Source of the DNA: Flavobacterium sp. 140616W15
GTDB lineage: Bacteria > Bacteroidota > Bacteroidia > Flavobacteriales > Flavobacteriaceae
Length of the DNA stretch: 64,000 nt
NCBI RefSeq assembly: GCF_003668995.1
Contig: NZ_CP033068.1
Coordinates: 434,001 to 498,000 of the forward strand
Direction: 5' to 3'
How positions within the stretch are numbered: the stretch's first letter is position 1; every line of letters begins with the position of its first letter. Shown here one piece after another: positions 8,457-16,995 of this stretch. A program made the position numbers and the translations under genes. The notes below the pieces were generated by a model, which saw only the letters and a program-made list of their open reading frames with translations, did not search any database and was not told where the DNA came from.

Positions 8457-10760
8457 CTAGTGCGAACTACAAAGGATAGCATAAACGAGTTCTTTGGTAG
8501 GTTTTTGATCTTTTAGTTTCTCTCTAACGGTATCAAAATCTACTTTAAAGTCGCAGCCTAATTTATAATTGCCACAACCATAAGCCGTTTTTCCTTTCAT
8601 AATCGTTCCTTTTTTGCATTTAGGACACGCTAAAGAGTCTGGTGTTGCTGTTGAAGTTGCTTTAGGCGTTGCTTTTTTAGGTTCTAGTTTGAGTTTGTAG
8701 TTTTCTTCAAAACGAATCAAACCTTCTACTGTACCAGCATCGGTTTTAAAGCCTTTTATGTTTACAGTTGATCCTTTCTGAACTAATCTTAAATATTGGT
8801 TTTCTGATATTTTTTTGTCTGCAAAAGTATAAGGCAATACAAAATCACAACCTGCTTTATAATTGCCACAACCATAAGCTGATTTTCCTTTTATAAGGGT
8901 TGCTTTTTGACATTTCGGACAGGTTTCTGCTAAAATTCCTGCGGCTTTCTTTTTCTCAACTTTGGCAACTTCTTTTTGCACGCTTCCTGCATGCGAAATA
9001 TTAGCATGTCTGGTTTCGCTTCGTACTTCATATACCAAAGCTTCAACCATGCGTTTCATGTTAATAATAAAAGCACCAGCGGTATAAGCACCTTTCTCAA
9101 TGTCTTTTAACTGCTTTTCCCAAGAACCAGTAAGTTCTGCCGACTTTATTAATTCATTCTGAATAGTCTCAATAAGCTGAATACCAGTTGGAGTAGGTAG
9201 AACCTGTTTCTTATTTCGAACAATATATTGACGCTTAAAAAGTGTTTCAATAATGTTGGCTCGTGTAGATGGACGTCCGATACCGTTTTCTTTCATCAGT
9301 TCGCGTAAATCCTCATCGTCTACCTGTTTACCTGCAGTCTCCATAGCACGCAGTAAAGTTGCCTCTGTAAACTGATTGGGCGGTTTGGTTTCTTTTTCTA
9401 AAAACGAAGGTTCGTGCGGGCCTTTTTCTCCCACAACAAAATTCGGCAATAGATCAGCTTCTTTTTCTTTAGCATTCGGATCTTCAAAAACAACACGGAA
9501 TCCTTTTTTTAAGATTACTTTACCAGTAGTTTTAAAACTTACATCGGCCGCTTTTCCGATAACGGTAGTATTCGCAACTAAACAATCATCGTAAAACACA
9601 GCAATAAATCGCTTTGTAATAATATCATACACTTGTTGCTGATTGTATTGCAAATTAGATTGTATCCCTGTTGGAATAATCGCGTGGTGATCTGTTACTT
9701 TTTTATCATTAAAAACCTTTGGTGATTTTTTAATCTTTTTTTCTAAAAGTGGTTGGGTTAATGTTGCATAATTAGTTAAATTTTGCAAAATGCCAGGTAC
9801 TTTAGGGTAAATGTCATTTGGTAAAAATGTGGTATCAACTCTAGGGTAGGTGACTACTTTTTGTTCGTATAATGTTTGAACAATTTTAAGGGTTTCATCT
9901 GCCGAAAATCCAAATTTTGTATTGCAATATACCTGTAAGCCTGTTAAATCAAACAGTTTAGGAGCATATTCATTACCATTCTTTTTATCGATAGAGACAA
10001 TTTCAAAATCACTTTCTTTTACTTTATTGGCCAAAAGTTCTCCGTCTTCTTTCTTCAGGAAGCGCCCTTCTTCATAGCTAAAAAGTGTTTCTCTGTATAA
10101 GGTTTGTAACTCCCAGTAGGGTTGAGGTTTAAAATTTTCAATTTCTTTAAAACGGTCAACTACCATAGCTAATGTTGGGGTTTGTACCCTTCCAATAGAT
10201 AATACTTGTTTGTAGCCACCGTGCTTAACAGTGTACAAGCGGGTAGCATTCATACCCAATAACCAGTCGCCGATGGCTCTGGAAAACCCTGCATAGTATA
10301 AATTATCGTAGTTAGCAGAAGGTTTTAGATTTTCAAAACCTTCTTTTATAGCTTCGGTAGTTAATGATGAAATCCATAAACGCTGTACTTCGCCTTTATA
10401 ATTGGCTTCGTTCATAACCCAACGCTGAATAAGTTCTCCTTCTTGTCCAGCATCCCCGCAGTTTATAACCAGTTCGGCTTTGTCAAATAACGTCTTTATG
10501 ATTTTAAATTGCTTCTGAATACCTGAATTCTGGACTACTTTGGTTTCAAATTTTTCAGGAAGCATCGGTAGGTTGTTCAAATCCCAACTTTTCCAATGCG
10601 GTTTGTAGTCGTTAGGTTCTTTTAAGGTACATAAATGGCCGAAGGTGTAGGTTACAGCATAGCCGTTGCCTTCATAATACCCATCGTGTTTGGTATTGGC
10701 TCCTAAAACGGATGCGATTTCTCGTGCTACACTTGGTTTCTCAGCAATACAGACCTTCAT
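8457..10760 (-). CDS. topB: DNA topoisomerase III
   Basis: Type IA topoisomerase, 767 residues, which relaxes and decatenates DNA by single-strand passage. The N-terminal Toprim domain starts MKVCIAEKPSVAREIA and carries the acidic GDAGQEGELIQ motif. The catalytic Tyr is residue 305 in the YPRVDT motif, and SIGRVQTPT marks the DNA-gating domain. Two C-terminal four-cysteine zinc modules (about 614-638 and 712-736) share the pattern CPKC-x11-YGCGNY-x3-C. The overall form fits the TopB group seen in Bacteroidota, often on or near mobile or accessory regions. It stands alone, with repeat-rich non-coding DNA upstream. Confidence 0.93.
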   Translation of the reverse strand: MKVCIAEKPSVAREIASVLGANTKHDGYYEGNGYAVTYTFGHLCTLKEPNDYKPHWKSWDLNNLPMLPEKFETKVVQNSGIQKQFKIIKTLFDKAELVINCGDAGQEGELIQRWVMNEANYKGEVQRLWISSLTTEAIKEGFENLKPSANYDNLYYAGFSRAIGDWLLGMNATRLYTVKHGGYKQVLSIGRVQTPTLAMVVDRFKEIENFKPQPYWELQTLYRETLFSYEEGRFLKKEDGELLANKVKESDFEIVSIDKKNGNEYAPKLFDLTGLQVYCNTKFGFSADETLKIVQTLYEQKVVTYPRVDTTFLPNDIYPKVPGILQNLTNYATLTQPLLEKKIKKSPKVFNDKKVTDHHAIIPTGIQSNLQYNQQQVYDIITKRFIAVFYDDCLVANTTVIGKAADVSFKTTGKVILKKGFRVVFEDPNAKEKEADLLPNFVVGEKGPHEPSFLEKETKPPNQFTEATLLRAMETAGKQVDDEDLRELMKENGIGRPSTRANIIETLFKRQYIVRNKKQVLPTPTGIQLIETIQNELIKSAELTGSWEKQLKDIEKGAYTAGAFIINMKRMVEALVYEVRSETRHANISHAGSVQKEVAKVEKKKAAGILAETCPKCQKATLIKGKSAYGCGNYKAGCDFVLPYTFADKKISENQYLRLVQKGSTVNIKGFKTDAGTVEGLIRFEENYKLKLEPKKATPKATSTATPDSLACPKCKKGTIMKGKTAYGCGNYKLGCDFKVDFDTVREKLKDQKPTKELVYAILCSSH

Positions 10761-11346
10761 TTTTCTCCTTCTAATTTGAATCGCGAAATTAAGGATTTTT
10801 TATAAGAAAGGAGCAAAGGTTCTTAGGAACAAAGGCACAAAGATGTGAAGTTGCTGAGTTGCAGAGGTACAAAGTTGCAGAGTTGAAAAAGAGATAAAGG
10901 TTTTATGTTTCACGCAGATTTTAAGTGATTCAAGCAGATAGGCGCAGAGAATGTAATAAAATCCGTAGAGTCTGTTTCAATCTACGGAATCTGCGTTTAA
11001 TCTATGGCAGAAAAAAATAAACTCAATCTTGTCTTTCGGAGTCGAAGATATGAGTTATAGTGAGCTAATGAACCAATCTTTACAAAGTTGCTTTTCAATT
11101 ATTGTCGATTCTGTAAAATGGATTTCGGCTGCGTTTATCTTGAGTGAAGTTGAATGTACTTAGTCTGGGAATATTTTAAAATTGAATCTTCTGATGGAAA
11201 CAAAAGCTCTAGCCCTGATGGAAACGACATCCTTTTTCTGGCTTCTTTAGCCAGGAAAAGATATAGTGGACAGCAGGTCCCGATAGCTATCGGGATAGCT
11301 CCTTGAAATTTTAAAAATAGGGGTTGTAAAAGAGTTTAATTTTTAA
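10761..11346. repeat. Non-coding stretch with dispersed repeats
   Basis: No credible gene. It holds the AAAGGTTCTTAGG/GTTGCAGAG-type degenerate repeat at 10810-10890, then a unit around 11190-11310 with GATGGAAAC twice and a hairpin (TTTCTGGCTTCTTTAGCCAGGAAA). It ends with the palindrome CCCGATAGCTATCGGG. A related GTTTCCATC unit occurs near 44.2 kb and the AGCTATCGG palindrome near 24.56 kb, so these are dispersed intergenic elements. Confidence 0.6.
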
Positions 11347-12426
11347 CTAAGCCTTCTTTCTTCTATCTGTTAGATATTTTCGAACTGGAATATCATAAAA
11401 AACCATTGTTAGATAAGCTACACCAAGTAGTAAAATTGTACCTGTAGTTATGATAAAAACAAGTTGAGTTGTATCTGGTTTGTAGGTTGTATAATAGTTA
11501 GCAAATACAAACATCACTGCATAATGAGTCATATATAACGGATAAGATATTTTTCCAGAGAAGATACACAATTGTTTGAATTCTTGCTTTAAAGTGGCTC
11601 CAGCTCCAAAAACGACTAACAAAGGAAAATAGAATAATACGATTAGGGGTTCAGTCAGCCAGTTCCATTCAGAAAAAGGCACAAAGAAGGCTAGAAGTAG
11701 TAATACTGATAAACCTATGAAACCTAGGTTTGATTTAATGATCCAATTAGAACGGAAAATCAACATACCTGCTAAAAAGGAATACGAAATACGTGCACAG
11801 CCATCCCAAAAGTTTTCTCCGCTCCAGCCACCCATTAGGGAACCTCCTGCACGATGACTGACAAAACAGATTCCTACTGCGGCTAAAAGAGTTAATAAAA
11901 AGAGGTTGCGACGGCTCAATTTATGAAGGAAGAGTACATAAAGTATATTGGCAACATATTCCCAGAACAACGACCAAGCCGGTGCATTTAAACCAAATAA
12001 GTTAAAATAACGATCTGGCATTACCGGAAATGGAATCATAAATAGTGAACACAGGAATATCAAAATTAATTTTCCTGTTTCGTAGGTTTCTGAGTGATTG
12101 GAAAAAGGATCAAAAAGGAAAGCTAATAAACCCAAGACAGAACCAAAAATGACCAAAGGATGCAATCTGATTAGTCGTAATTTAAAAAAATCGGTGATTT
12201 TCATTTTATCAATTCGGTCATGATAGGCGTAGGCAATAACAAAACCTGAGAGACAAAAGAAAAAGTCGACTGCTAAAAATCCGTGAGCGATGAAGTTTTC
12301 GTTGGGAGGATAAACGATTTCCATAAAATGGAAAATTACTATTGCTAATGCTGCTATTCCTCGTAGTCCATCAAGGATTTCAAAATGTTGTTTTGGTTTT
12401 AAAACTTCGGTATTTGGTGTGGTCAT
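11347..12426 (-). CDS. Acyltransferase 3 family membrane protein (OafA-like)
   Basis: Integral membrane O-acyltransferase of 359 residues with about ten hydrophobic spans. The first span carries the family signature (ILDGLRGIAALAIVIFHF), with the conserved arginine of DGLRG and a histidine a few residues later, followed by FLAVDFFFCLSGFVIAYAY. Members transfer acetyl or other acyl groups to sugars of surface polysaccharides or antibiotics, taking the group from acyl-CoA across the membrane. No polysaccharide genes are adjacent, so the acceptor cannot be inferred. The start at 12426 puts a short polar tail before the first span, as expected. Confidence 0.88.
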   Translation of the reverse strand: MTTPNTEVLKPKQHFEILDGLRGIAALAIVIFHFMEIVYPPNENFIAHGFLAVDFFFCLSGFVIAYAYHDRIDKMKITDFFKLRLIRLHPLVIFGSVLGLLAFLFDPFSNHSETYETGKLILIFLCSLFMIPFPVMPDRYFNLFGLNAPAWSLFWEYVANILYVLFLHKLSRRNLFLLTLLAAVGICFVSHRAGGSLMGGWSGENFWDGCARISYSFLAGMLIFRSNWIIKSNLGFIGLSVLLLLAFFVPFSEWNWLTEPLIVLFYFPLLVVFGAGATLKQEFKQLCIFSGKISYPLYMTHYAVMFVFANYYTTYKPDTTQLVFIITTGTILLLGVAYLTMVFYDIPVRKYLTDRRKKA

Positions 12427-12520
12427 GGTTAGTAGTGTGGTATTTTAATAATGTGGCTTATAAACTCAATAATAAGAATTTGTAATCGGTTTCTACAAAG
12501 ATTGATTTTTTCTGTTTATA

Positions 12521-12557
12521 AAAAAAGCTACAGGAATTATTTTCTTGTAGCTTTTTT
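12521..12557 (-). terminator. Intrinsic terminator after the 142-aa secreted protein gene
   Basis: Stem AAAAAAGCTACA paired with TGTAGCTTTTTT around a 13-base loop, with T and A tracts on the two sides. A diverged copy of this segment and its flank lies at about 15.41-15.51 kb. Confidence 0.75.
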
Positions 12558-12597
12558 GTGTTGTGTATTTGTTTAAGAACAAAGACTATATTGTATT

Positions 12598-13026
12598 TTA
12601 CACTTTAAAAACATCAAGTTTTTTGATCCAGAAAATTCCTGACTCTAAAAACGTAAGTTTTGTTTTAATTACTTGATCTGTTTTATCTTTCGGGTTTTTG
12701 GTTACAAATCTTGCCTTCGAATTATTAAAATCTAATGTGTATTTATCATTAAAATCTTCTTTTTTATTAGATGAAAAAGTAATTACATTGTCTTTTGAGC
12801 TCCATTTTCCTTTTCCGTATTTATTTACTTCTGGAGGATTTCCTCCTTGTATTTTAGAATAGGAGTGAAAAAGGAATGTCCCATCTTGATTTAAGGTCAA
12901 TTTATATTCAATTTCATGTTTTCCTTCTTCTGTAAGTGTACGATTATAATCGCCAGCAAACGGAGTCGTTTGTGCGAATAAAGTTAGGTTGAAAATTAAA
13001 AGTAAGGTGGTAATTAGTAGTTTCAT
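12598..13026 (-). CDS. Secreted hypothetical protein, lipocalin-like, 142 aa
   Basis: Signal peptide of about 18 residues (MKLLITTLLLIFNLTLFAQ) and a mature domain of alternating beta strands (YKLTLNQDGTFLFHSYS, then GKWSSKDNVITFSS). This resembles the small lipocalin-like or NlpE-like barrels common in Flavobacteria, but no catalytic motif or named family is recognised. It is probably periplasmic. It has its own terminator and is flanked upstream by a foldback element, so it is likely monocistronic. Function unknown. Confidence 0.72.
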   Translation of the reverse strand: MKLLITTLLLIFNLTLFAQTTPFAGDYNRTLTEEGKHEIEYKLTLNQDGTFLFHSYSKIQGGNPPEVNKYGKGKWSSKDNVITFSSNKKEDFNDKYTLDFNNSKARFVTKNPKDKTDQVIKTKLTFLESGIFWIKKLDVFKV

Positions 13027-13096
13027 TGGTTTGGTTTTGTTGGTTTTGAATTTGGTTGTTTGTGTTATTACATTGTTTTGAGGCTAGCGCGAGCAC

Positions 13097-13258
13097 AATG
13101 TCATTAAGTTAAGCTTTTTTTAGCCAATGATGATTAATTATTTTCTCGCAAAGTCGCAAAAGCGCAAAGATTTTAGGTCTAAACTTGGTGGCTTGGCGAC
13201 TTTGCGAGAGATTTATTCCGAACAGTATTAAAGTTTTTTTTCTTAACTTAATGACATT
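13097..13258. repeat. Foldback element with nested inverted repeats
   Basis: Outer arms AATGTCATTAAGTTAAG (13097-13113) and the exact complement (13242-13258) enclose inner arms TCTCGCAAAGTCGC (13144-13157) and its exact complement (13196-13209). GCGCGAGC-type sequence lies just outside both ends. Between the arms there is no reading frame. It looks like a small non-coding foldback or MITE-like element. Confidence 0.75.
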
Positions 13259-13289
13259 GAGCGCGAGCATCCTGCTCGGGACTAATTTT

Positions 13290-14362
13290 TTATTTTTTAT
13301 CCGTTAGATATAAATTTGCAATATCTTCTATAAAACGTTGAGGATGTCCTCCTTGTAAATTGGTCAAAATAACTACTGAAATATCATCTTTTGGATAAAT
13401 ATACAAAGCATTTCTAGCGCCGCCTAAAGCAGTAATTACTGGGTTTTTATCTCTAAAATTAGTATCAAAACCAATTGCCGTTCCGTAGGTAGAATCGGCT
13501 GGACCTGGTTTTTTCCCGTTGTTTAATAGAGTAGGAGTCCAAAGCGTTTTTAGCGTTTCGGCTTTAAGTAAAGTGTTGTTTTGTAAAGCAATAACCCATT
13601 TTGCTATTTCGGTTGCGGTAGAATATATACTTGCAGCTGGATATAAATTTGTAGGAATCACTTCGTAAACATTGGTTAAACTACCATTTCTAAAATAAGA
13701 ATAAGGTCTGGCAGAGTGATTCACTATTTTATAATAATCTCCTAAACCAGCTTTGATGGTATTTTTCATACCTACTTTTTCAAATTGATTTTCTGCAATG
13801 AATTGCTCATACGATTTTCCGCTTATTTTTTCGATAATCATTCCAAGCAGAATGTAATTTGTTTGATTGTATCTTCGGTCTTCTCCGGGCTGAAAAACTA
13901 CAGGTAATTCTGTTATCTTTTTGAATAAAGTTTTACTATCTTCAGACAACATATGTTCTGGTGATTCCCAAATATCAGGAACTCCAGATGTGTGAGTTGC
14001 TATTTGTTTTACCGTAATGTTTTTCCAAGAGTTTGGCAGACTGTCCAGATATTTAGAAATAGGATCTTCTAGTTTTAATTTACCTCTTTCTACCAATTGC
14101 ATAATGGCAACACCTGTAAAAGCTTTCGCCATTGAATTAATGCTAAAAACTGTTTTATTGTCAACAAGAATAGAATCTTGAATACTCGCTAAACCATAAT
14201 GATTTATTTTAACGATTTTATTGTTTTTGACTACTGCCAATTGTAAACCCATAATTTTATTTTTTTGCATTAAGTCTTTTATTGCAAGATCGACCTCATC
14301 TGATTGGGAATGAATGGAATTGCTAAGGGCAAAAAATAATAGTAAAAACAGTTTTTTTTCAT
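13290..14362 (-). CDS. Secreted serine hydrolase (beta-lactamase/class C-like), frameshifted in the signal peptide
   Basis: Beta-lactamase-fold hydrolase or transpeptidase-like protein. The intact frame runs 14270-13290 (326 residues) with the nucleophile motif SMAK (S46, K49), YNQ where the family more often has YSN, and a late LGG where HGG is usual. That frame lacks a signal peptide. Upstream, from the ATG at 14362, a frame encodes MKK then LFLLLFFALSNSIHSQ, a perfect signal peptide that would read into the downstream frame, but the run of eight A (14352-14359 on the plus strand as T) puts it out of frame by one base. Nine or six A would restore it. This may be a phase-variable tract, transcript slippage, a recent mutation or a sequencing error. 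It is probably periplasmic when in frame. Confidence 0.8.
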
Positions 14363-14429
14363 GGTTTTGGTTGGTTTATTTGGTTAGTCTTTTATGGTTT
14401 TAAATGGGATTGTTTGCGAAAGGAAGAAG

Positions 14430-14867
14430 CTATTTTAGAAGTTGAATTATTTCGTTATTCTTTGTTTCTTCTGCGGCTTTTAAAGCTGTCATTCCGTTAT
14501 GATCTTTGATATTTTTATCGGCACCTTTATTTAATAATAATTTTGTTAGCTCTATGTTTTGGTTTGCTGCTGCCCACATTAAACAAGTCATTTTAAAACC
14601 ATCAGTTTTATTAATATCAGCACCATTTTCTATTAAGAATTTTGAGATTTCATACTCATTATTCATTACAGCTTGCATTAATACAGGGATATAAAAAGAT
14701 TCGTTTATTTTTCGGATATAATTGGCTTGCGATTTGTCTTTTTCGACAATAGTTTTTACAACATCTAAATTATGCTCAAAAATGGCTTTAAAAAGTTTTT
14801 CTCCTGATTCCTGAGAATACATGCTTATTGAAAATCCTAATAAAAATAAAAGTAATAATTTCTTCAT
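14430..14867 (-). CDS. Secreted ankyrin-repeat protein, 145 aa
   Basis: Signal peptide MKKLLLLFLLGFSISMYSQ followed by about three ankyrin repeats. The clear ones are in the second half (FLIENGADINKTDGFKMTCL and LLLNKGADKNIKDHNGMTAL). Ankyrin proteins act in protein-protein contacts, and secreted bacterial ones are often found as partners or inhibitors of neighbouring enzymes. It lies between the serine hydrolase and another small exported protein on the same strand, so an operon is possible, although the gaps are 34 and 67 bases. No specific role can be assigned. Confidence 0.82.
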   Translation of the reverse strand: MKKLLLLFLLGFSISMYSQESGEKLFKAIFEHNLDVVKTIVEKDKSQANYIRKINESFYIPVLMQAVMNNEYEISKFLIENGADINKTDGFKMTCLMWAAANQNIELTKLLLNKGADKNIKDHNGMTALKAAEETKNNEIIQLLK

Positions 14868-14901
14868 CGAAATGGTTTTTGTATGGTTTGTAAAGTGTTA
14901 T

Positions 14902-15345
14902 TTAATGTTTGGTTTTTCGTTTTGTTTTTTTGTAGTATGGAAAAACCCAAAGATCATATCCATCGGGTGCGTATGTTGAACAATCTTCTATTTTGCAAAT
15001 TTGAAAGGAACGAATCACATCTTCATACGGAGTTTTTTTATCAAATTTTAAATGAATGCCTTTATTAGGGTCTTCAGCGTTCATTATTTTTCTTATTTGT
15101 AATTGAAAAAGGTTTAAAATACTATCATCATATTTTTCATTTCCTATAAGTTTTAATGAAATAATAGATTTTGTTTTTACATATTCTTCTAAACTATAAG
15201 ATAGTTCTTTTTCAACATCTTTATCGCGATAAGAAATGACAGTAGCTTTTTCTTCGAATGTATTGTTTCTTATCGCCCATAGCAAACACACAGAAATGAA
15301 AATAATAAGGACTACACTGTAAAGATAGAATGGTTTTATTTTCAT
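14902..15345 (-). CDS. Membrane-anchored hypothetical protein, 147 aa
   Basis: One N-terminal membrane span (about residues 7-25) and then a polar periplasmic domain with a predicted alternation of helix and strand (ISLKLIGNEKYDDS and HLKFDKKTPYEDVIRSFQIC). The layout, with a single anchor and a small alpha/beta domain, is reminiscent of ExbD/TolR proteins, but the usual membrane Asp is missing and no ExbB is nearby, so I do not name it as such. It ends with a basic tail (KKTKRKTKH). Its start is followed upstream by a repeated intergenic segment. Confidence 0.62.
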   Translation of the reverse strand: MKIKPFYLYSVVLIIFISVCLLWAIRNNTFEEKATVISYRDKDVEKELSYSLEEYVKTKSIISLKLIGNEKYDDSILNLFQLQIRKIMNAEDPNKGIHLKFDKKTPYEDVIRSFQICKIEDCSTYAPDGYDLWVFPYYKKTKRKTKH

Positions 15346-15407
15346 TAGTATTTATCTCTTTTTAATAGCAATAAGTTTATAAATCTTTAATTAAATCACT
15401 TTGGATT

Positions 15408-15512
15408 GATAATGAGGATTTGTAATTCGTTCTCACAAAGATTGATTTTTTTCTCTTTATAAATGTTAAAAAGATACAAAAATATTTTCTTGTAGCTTTT
15501 TATTTCATCCAA
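15408..15512. repeat. Diverged copy of the intergenic segment at 12.47-12.56 kb
   Basis: ACAAAGATTGATTTTTT, preceded by a TTTGTAAT-TCG-type stretch and followed by a TTTTCTTGTAGCTTTT terminator half, appears both here and at about 12471-12557. The left half of the terminator stem has decayed here. The rest of the 309-base gap holds nothing else I recognise. Confidence 0.6.
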
Positions 15513-15653
15513 TAGTTCATTGTAGAGAGTATAGATATAAAAATCAGTTGAATACAACCGATTGAATACAATCACTTAAAAGTAATTTATTACATGTAAT
15601 TTAGTTTCGATGAACAAAGAACTAGAAATCTAATAATTAGCCCAAATTCAATC

Positions 15654-16001
15654 ATGGAAGTACAACATAAAGAATCAGCCACAGAACTTTTAGAATTAAT
15701 GAATAGAGTAAACTATTTCTCAAAATTGAAACCAGATAATAATGATAATGATTCGTTTGGCGTAACGCTCAAAGTATCTTGTTATAACGAATTAAATCTA
15801 ATGGTTTCAGATCTTCTTAAGGCAAGTATTATTCTGCTTAATGAAGACGCTAGAAATTTGTCAAATGTAGCAGCAGTAGCAGATATTAATGTAATGACGT
15901 TGCTTGAAATTGCCCTACAACTCTTGCCTGATGAAGAAATGCCGTTATTAGATGATTTGCATAGACTTCATTTGAAGTCTGAAGCTAGATTTGCTAAATA
16001 G
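15654..16001 (+). CDS. Small conserved hypothetical protein, 115 aa (paralogue of the gene at 53.3-53.7 kb)
   Basis: Cytoplasmic, acidic, predicted all-helical protein without recognised domains. It shares a clear core with the minus-strand protein at 53333-53659: an SDLLKASIILLNED / TDMIKLCILALDEE segment, and then INVMTLLEIALQLLPDEE / INVSLILETVLHMFPMDE. A truncated third copy lies 800 bases downstream (16802-16915). It is followed by its own terminator. Paralogues scattered over the window suggest a small lineage-specific family. Function unknown. Confidence 0.72.
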   Translation: MEVQHKESATELLELMNRVNYFSKLKPDNNDNDSFGVTLKVSCYNELNLMVSDLLKASIILLNEDARNLSNVAAVADINVMTLLEIALQLLPDEEMPLLDDLHRLHLKSEARFAK

Positions 16002-16032
16002 AAAAAGGTACAGTTTGATACTATACCTTTTT
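16002..16032 (+). terminator. Intrinsic terminator after the 115-aa gene
   Basis: AAAAAGGTACAGT pairs with ACTATACCTTTTT with one imperfect position, starting immediately after the stop codon. A related terminator follows the truncated duplicate at 16.95 kb. Confidence 0.75.
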
Positions 16033-16049
16033 GAGTTTTGTTTTTCGTT

Positions 16050-16190
16050 GTACGAAGTTCCCCCGTTTGATGTAATAATTTCAACACATCTTGCGAAGCG
16101 AATTGACGAAGTAATTACACCACCGGGTTGTTTTAATTTTTCCTATGTCAATAGCTTATTAAAAATGTGCGAAGTCAGGTGACTTCGTAC
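16050..16190. repeat. Putative small foldback element
   Basis: GTACGAAGT (16050-16058) and its exact complement ACTTCGTAC (16182-16190) bracket about 125 bases that contain a second local hairpin (GAAGTCAGGTGACTTC). A related TACGAAGTTGGGAGACTTCG stretch occurs near 17.41 kb. The short frame running through it does not look coding. Confidence 0.45.
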
Positions 16191-16212
16191 TGCAAACCTC
16201 AATTTAATGAAA

Positions 16213-16647
16213 TTATTTCGGTAGATGTGCAATCAATTCAACCTCTAATTTTGCGCTTTGCATGTATAATCGTTGTACTTGTACCCATGTAGCGGCAGGA
16301 AAGTCACCATTGTAGAATTTTTTTCTAGCAGAATTATATTTTTTCACTGCCTCAATATCTGTTGTATATAAATTTTCTTTTACAACATTTTCAAATGTGG
16401 CACCATAACTCGCTAGTGAAGCCTTTAAATCGTTATAAACAGTTGTGATTCCTTGTGGAGTTATTTCGGTTGTTACAGCACCCGAAATGTAAAGAACATT
16501 GCCAATTTTTAAAACTTGAGCATAACCAATAGCGGTGTCTTGTTTTGTTTCATTGTTCCAATGCCATTTTTCCTTTTTTATTTTGGCTTCTTGTGCGAAA
16601 CTTTTATTGAAAATAAATAAAAAAGAAAGTAAAAGAAAGTACTTCAT
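16213..16647 (-). CDS. Exported RidA/YjgF-family protein lacking the catalytic Arg
   Basis: 144 residues with a signal peptide (MKYFLLLSFLFIFNKSFAQ) and a RidA-type domain: KIGNVLYISGAVTTEITPQG, then DLKASLASYGATFENVVKEN and VQRLYMQSAKLEVELIAHLP. Canonical RidA enzymes hydrolyse reactive enamines and imines in the cytosol using an Arg in the sequence PARS. Here the matching position reads PAATW, so the Arg is replaced by Ala. The export signal and the missing residue both argue that this is not a classical imine deaminase but a member of the wider YjgF/YER057c/UK114 group with another role, perhaps ligand binding in the periplasm. Confidence 0.85.
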   Translation of the reverse strand: MKYFLLLSFLFIFNKSFAQEAKIKKEKWHWNNETKQDTAIGYAQVLKIGNVLYISGAVTTEITPQGITTVYNDLKASLASYGATFENVVKENLYTTDIEAVKKYNSARKKFYNGDFPAATWVQVQRLYMQSAKLEVELIAHLPK

Positions 16648-16801
16648 AATTGTTTGGTTTTTAATTGATTGTTAAATGTTTTATAGGTTATGTGTAAAGA
16701 TATTGAAGTTTTAATCTGCTTGTTGTGAATGATTTGCAAATCAGTTGTTAATATTAATGAGGAAGGTTATAGGCAGCAGGCTCTTCGCAGAGCGAGGGAA
16801 T

Positions 16802-16915
16802 AATGTAATGACTTTACTTGAAATTGTTTTACAACTTTTGCCAGATGAAGAAATGGTGTTATTTGATGATTTGCAGAGACTTCATTTGATGTCTGGTAGA
16901 ATTTTATGTAAATGA
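16802..16915 (+). pseudogene. Truncated duplicate of the 115-aa gene
   Basis: This 38-codon open stretch without a start encodes NVMTLLEIVLQLLPDEEMVL and then FDDLQRLHLMSG, which is nearly the same as the C-terminal third of the protein at 15654-16001. It ends in a stop and is followed, like the parent, by an AAAAAAGGTAC-type terminator. The 5' two thirds are missing; the break falls right after a GC-rich CTCTTCGCAGAGCGAGGG stretch. Confidence 0.8.
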
Positions 16916-16952
16916 TTTTATAAACCTAAATAGTTTTGAGTAGTACTGAAAT

Positions 16953-16991
16953 AAAAAAAGGTACTGTTCATTATGAGTCGTACCTTTTTTT
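16953..16991. terminator. Bidirectional terminator between the gene remnant and the 86-aa gene
   Basis: AAAAAAAGGTACTG-like arm paired with a GTACCTTTTTTT arm. It was probably duplicated together with the remnant at 16802-16915 and now also ends the convergent minus-strand gene. Confidence 0.7.
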
Positions 16992-16995
16992 GTTT

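Noticed and set aside
14902..15345. ExbD/TolR protein
   Set aside because: Single anchor and small periplasmic domain fit, but the functional membrane Asp and an ExbB partner are missing.
15991..16182. 63-codon frame after the 115-aa gene
   Set aside because: Covers a terminator and a foldback element; no coding character.
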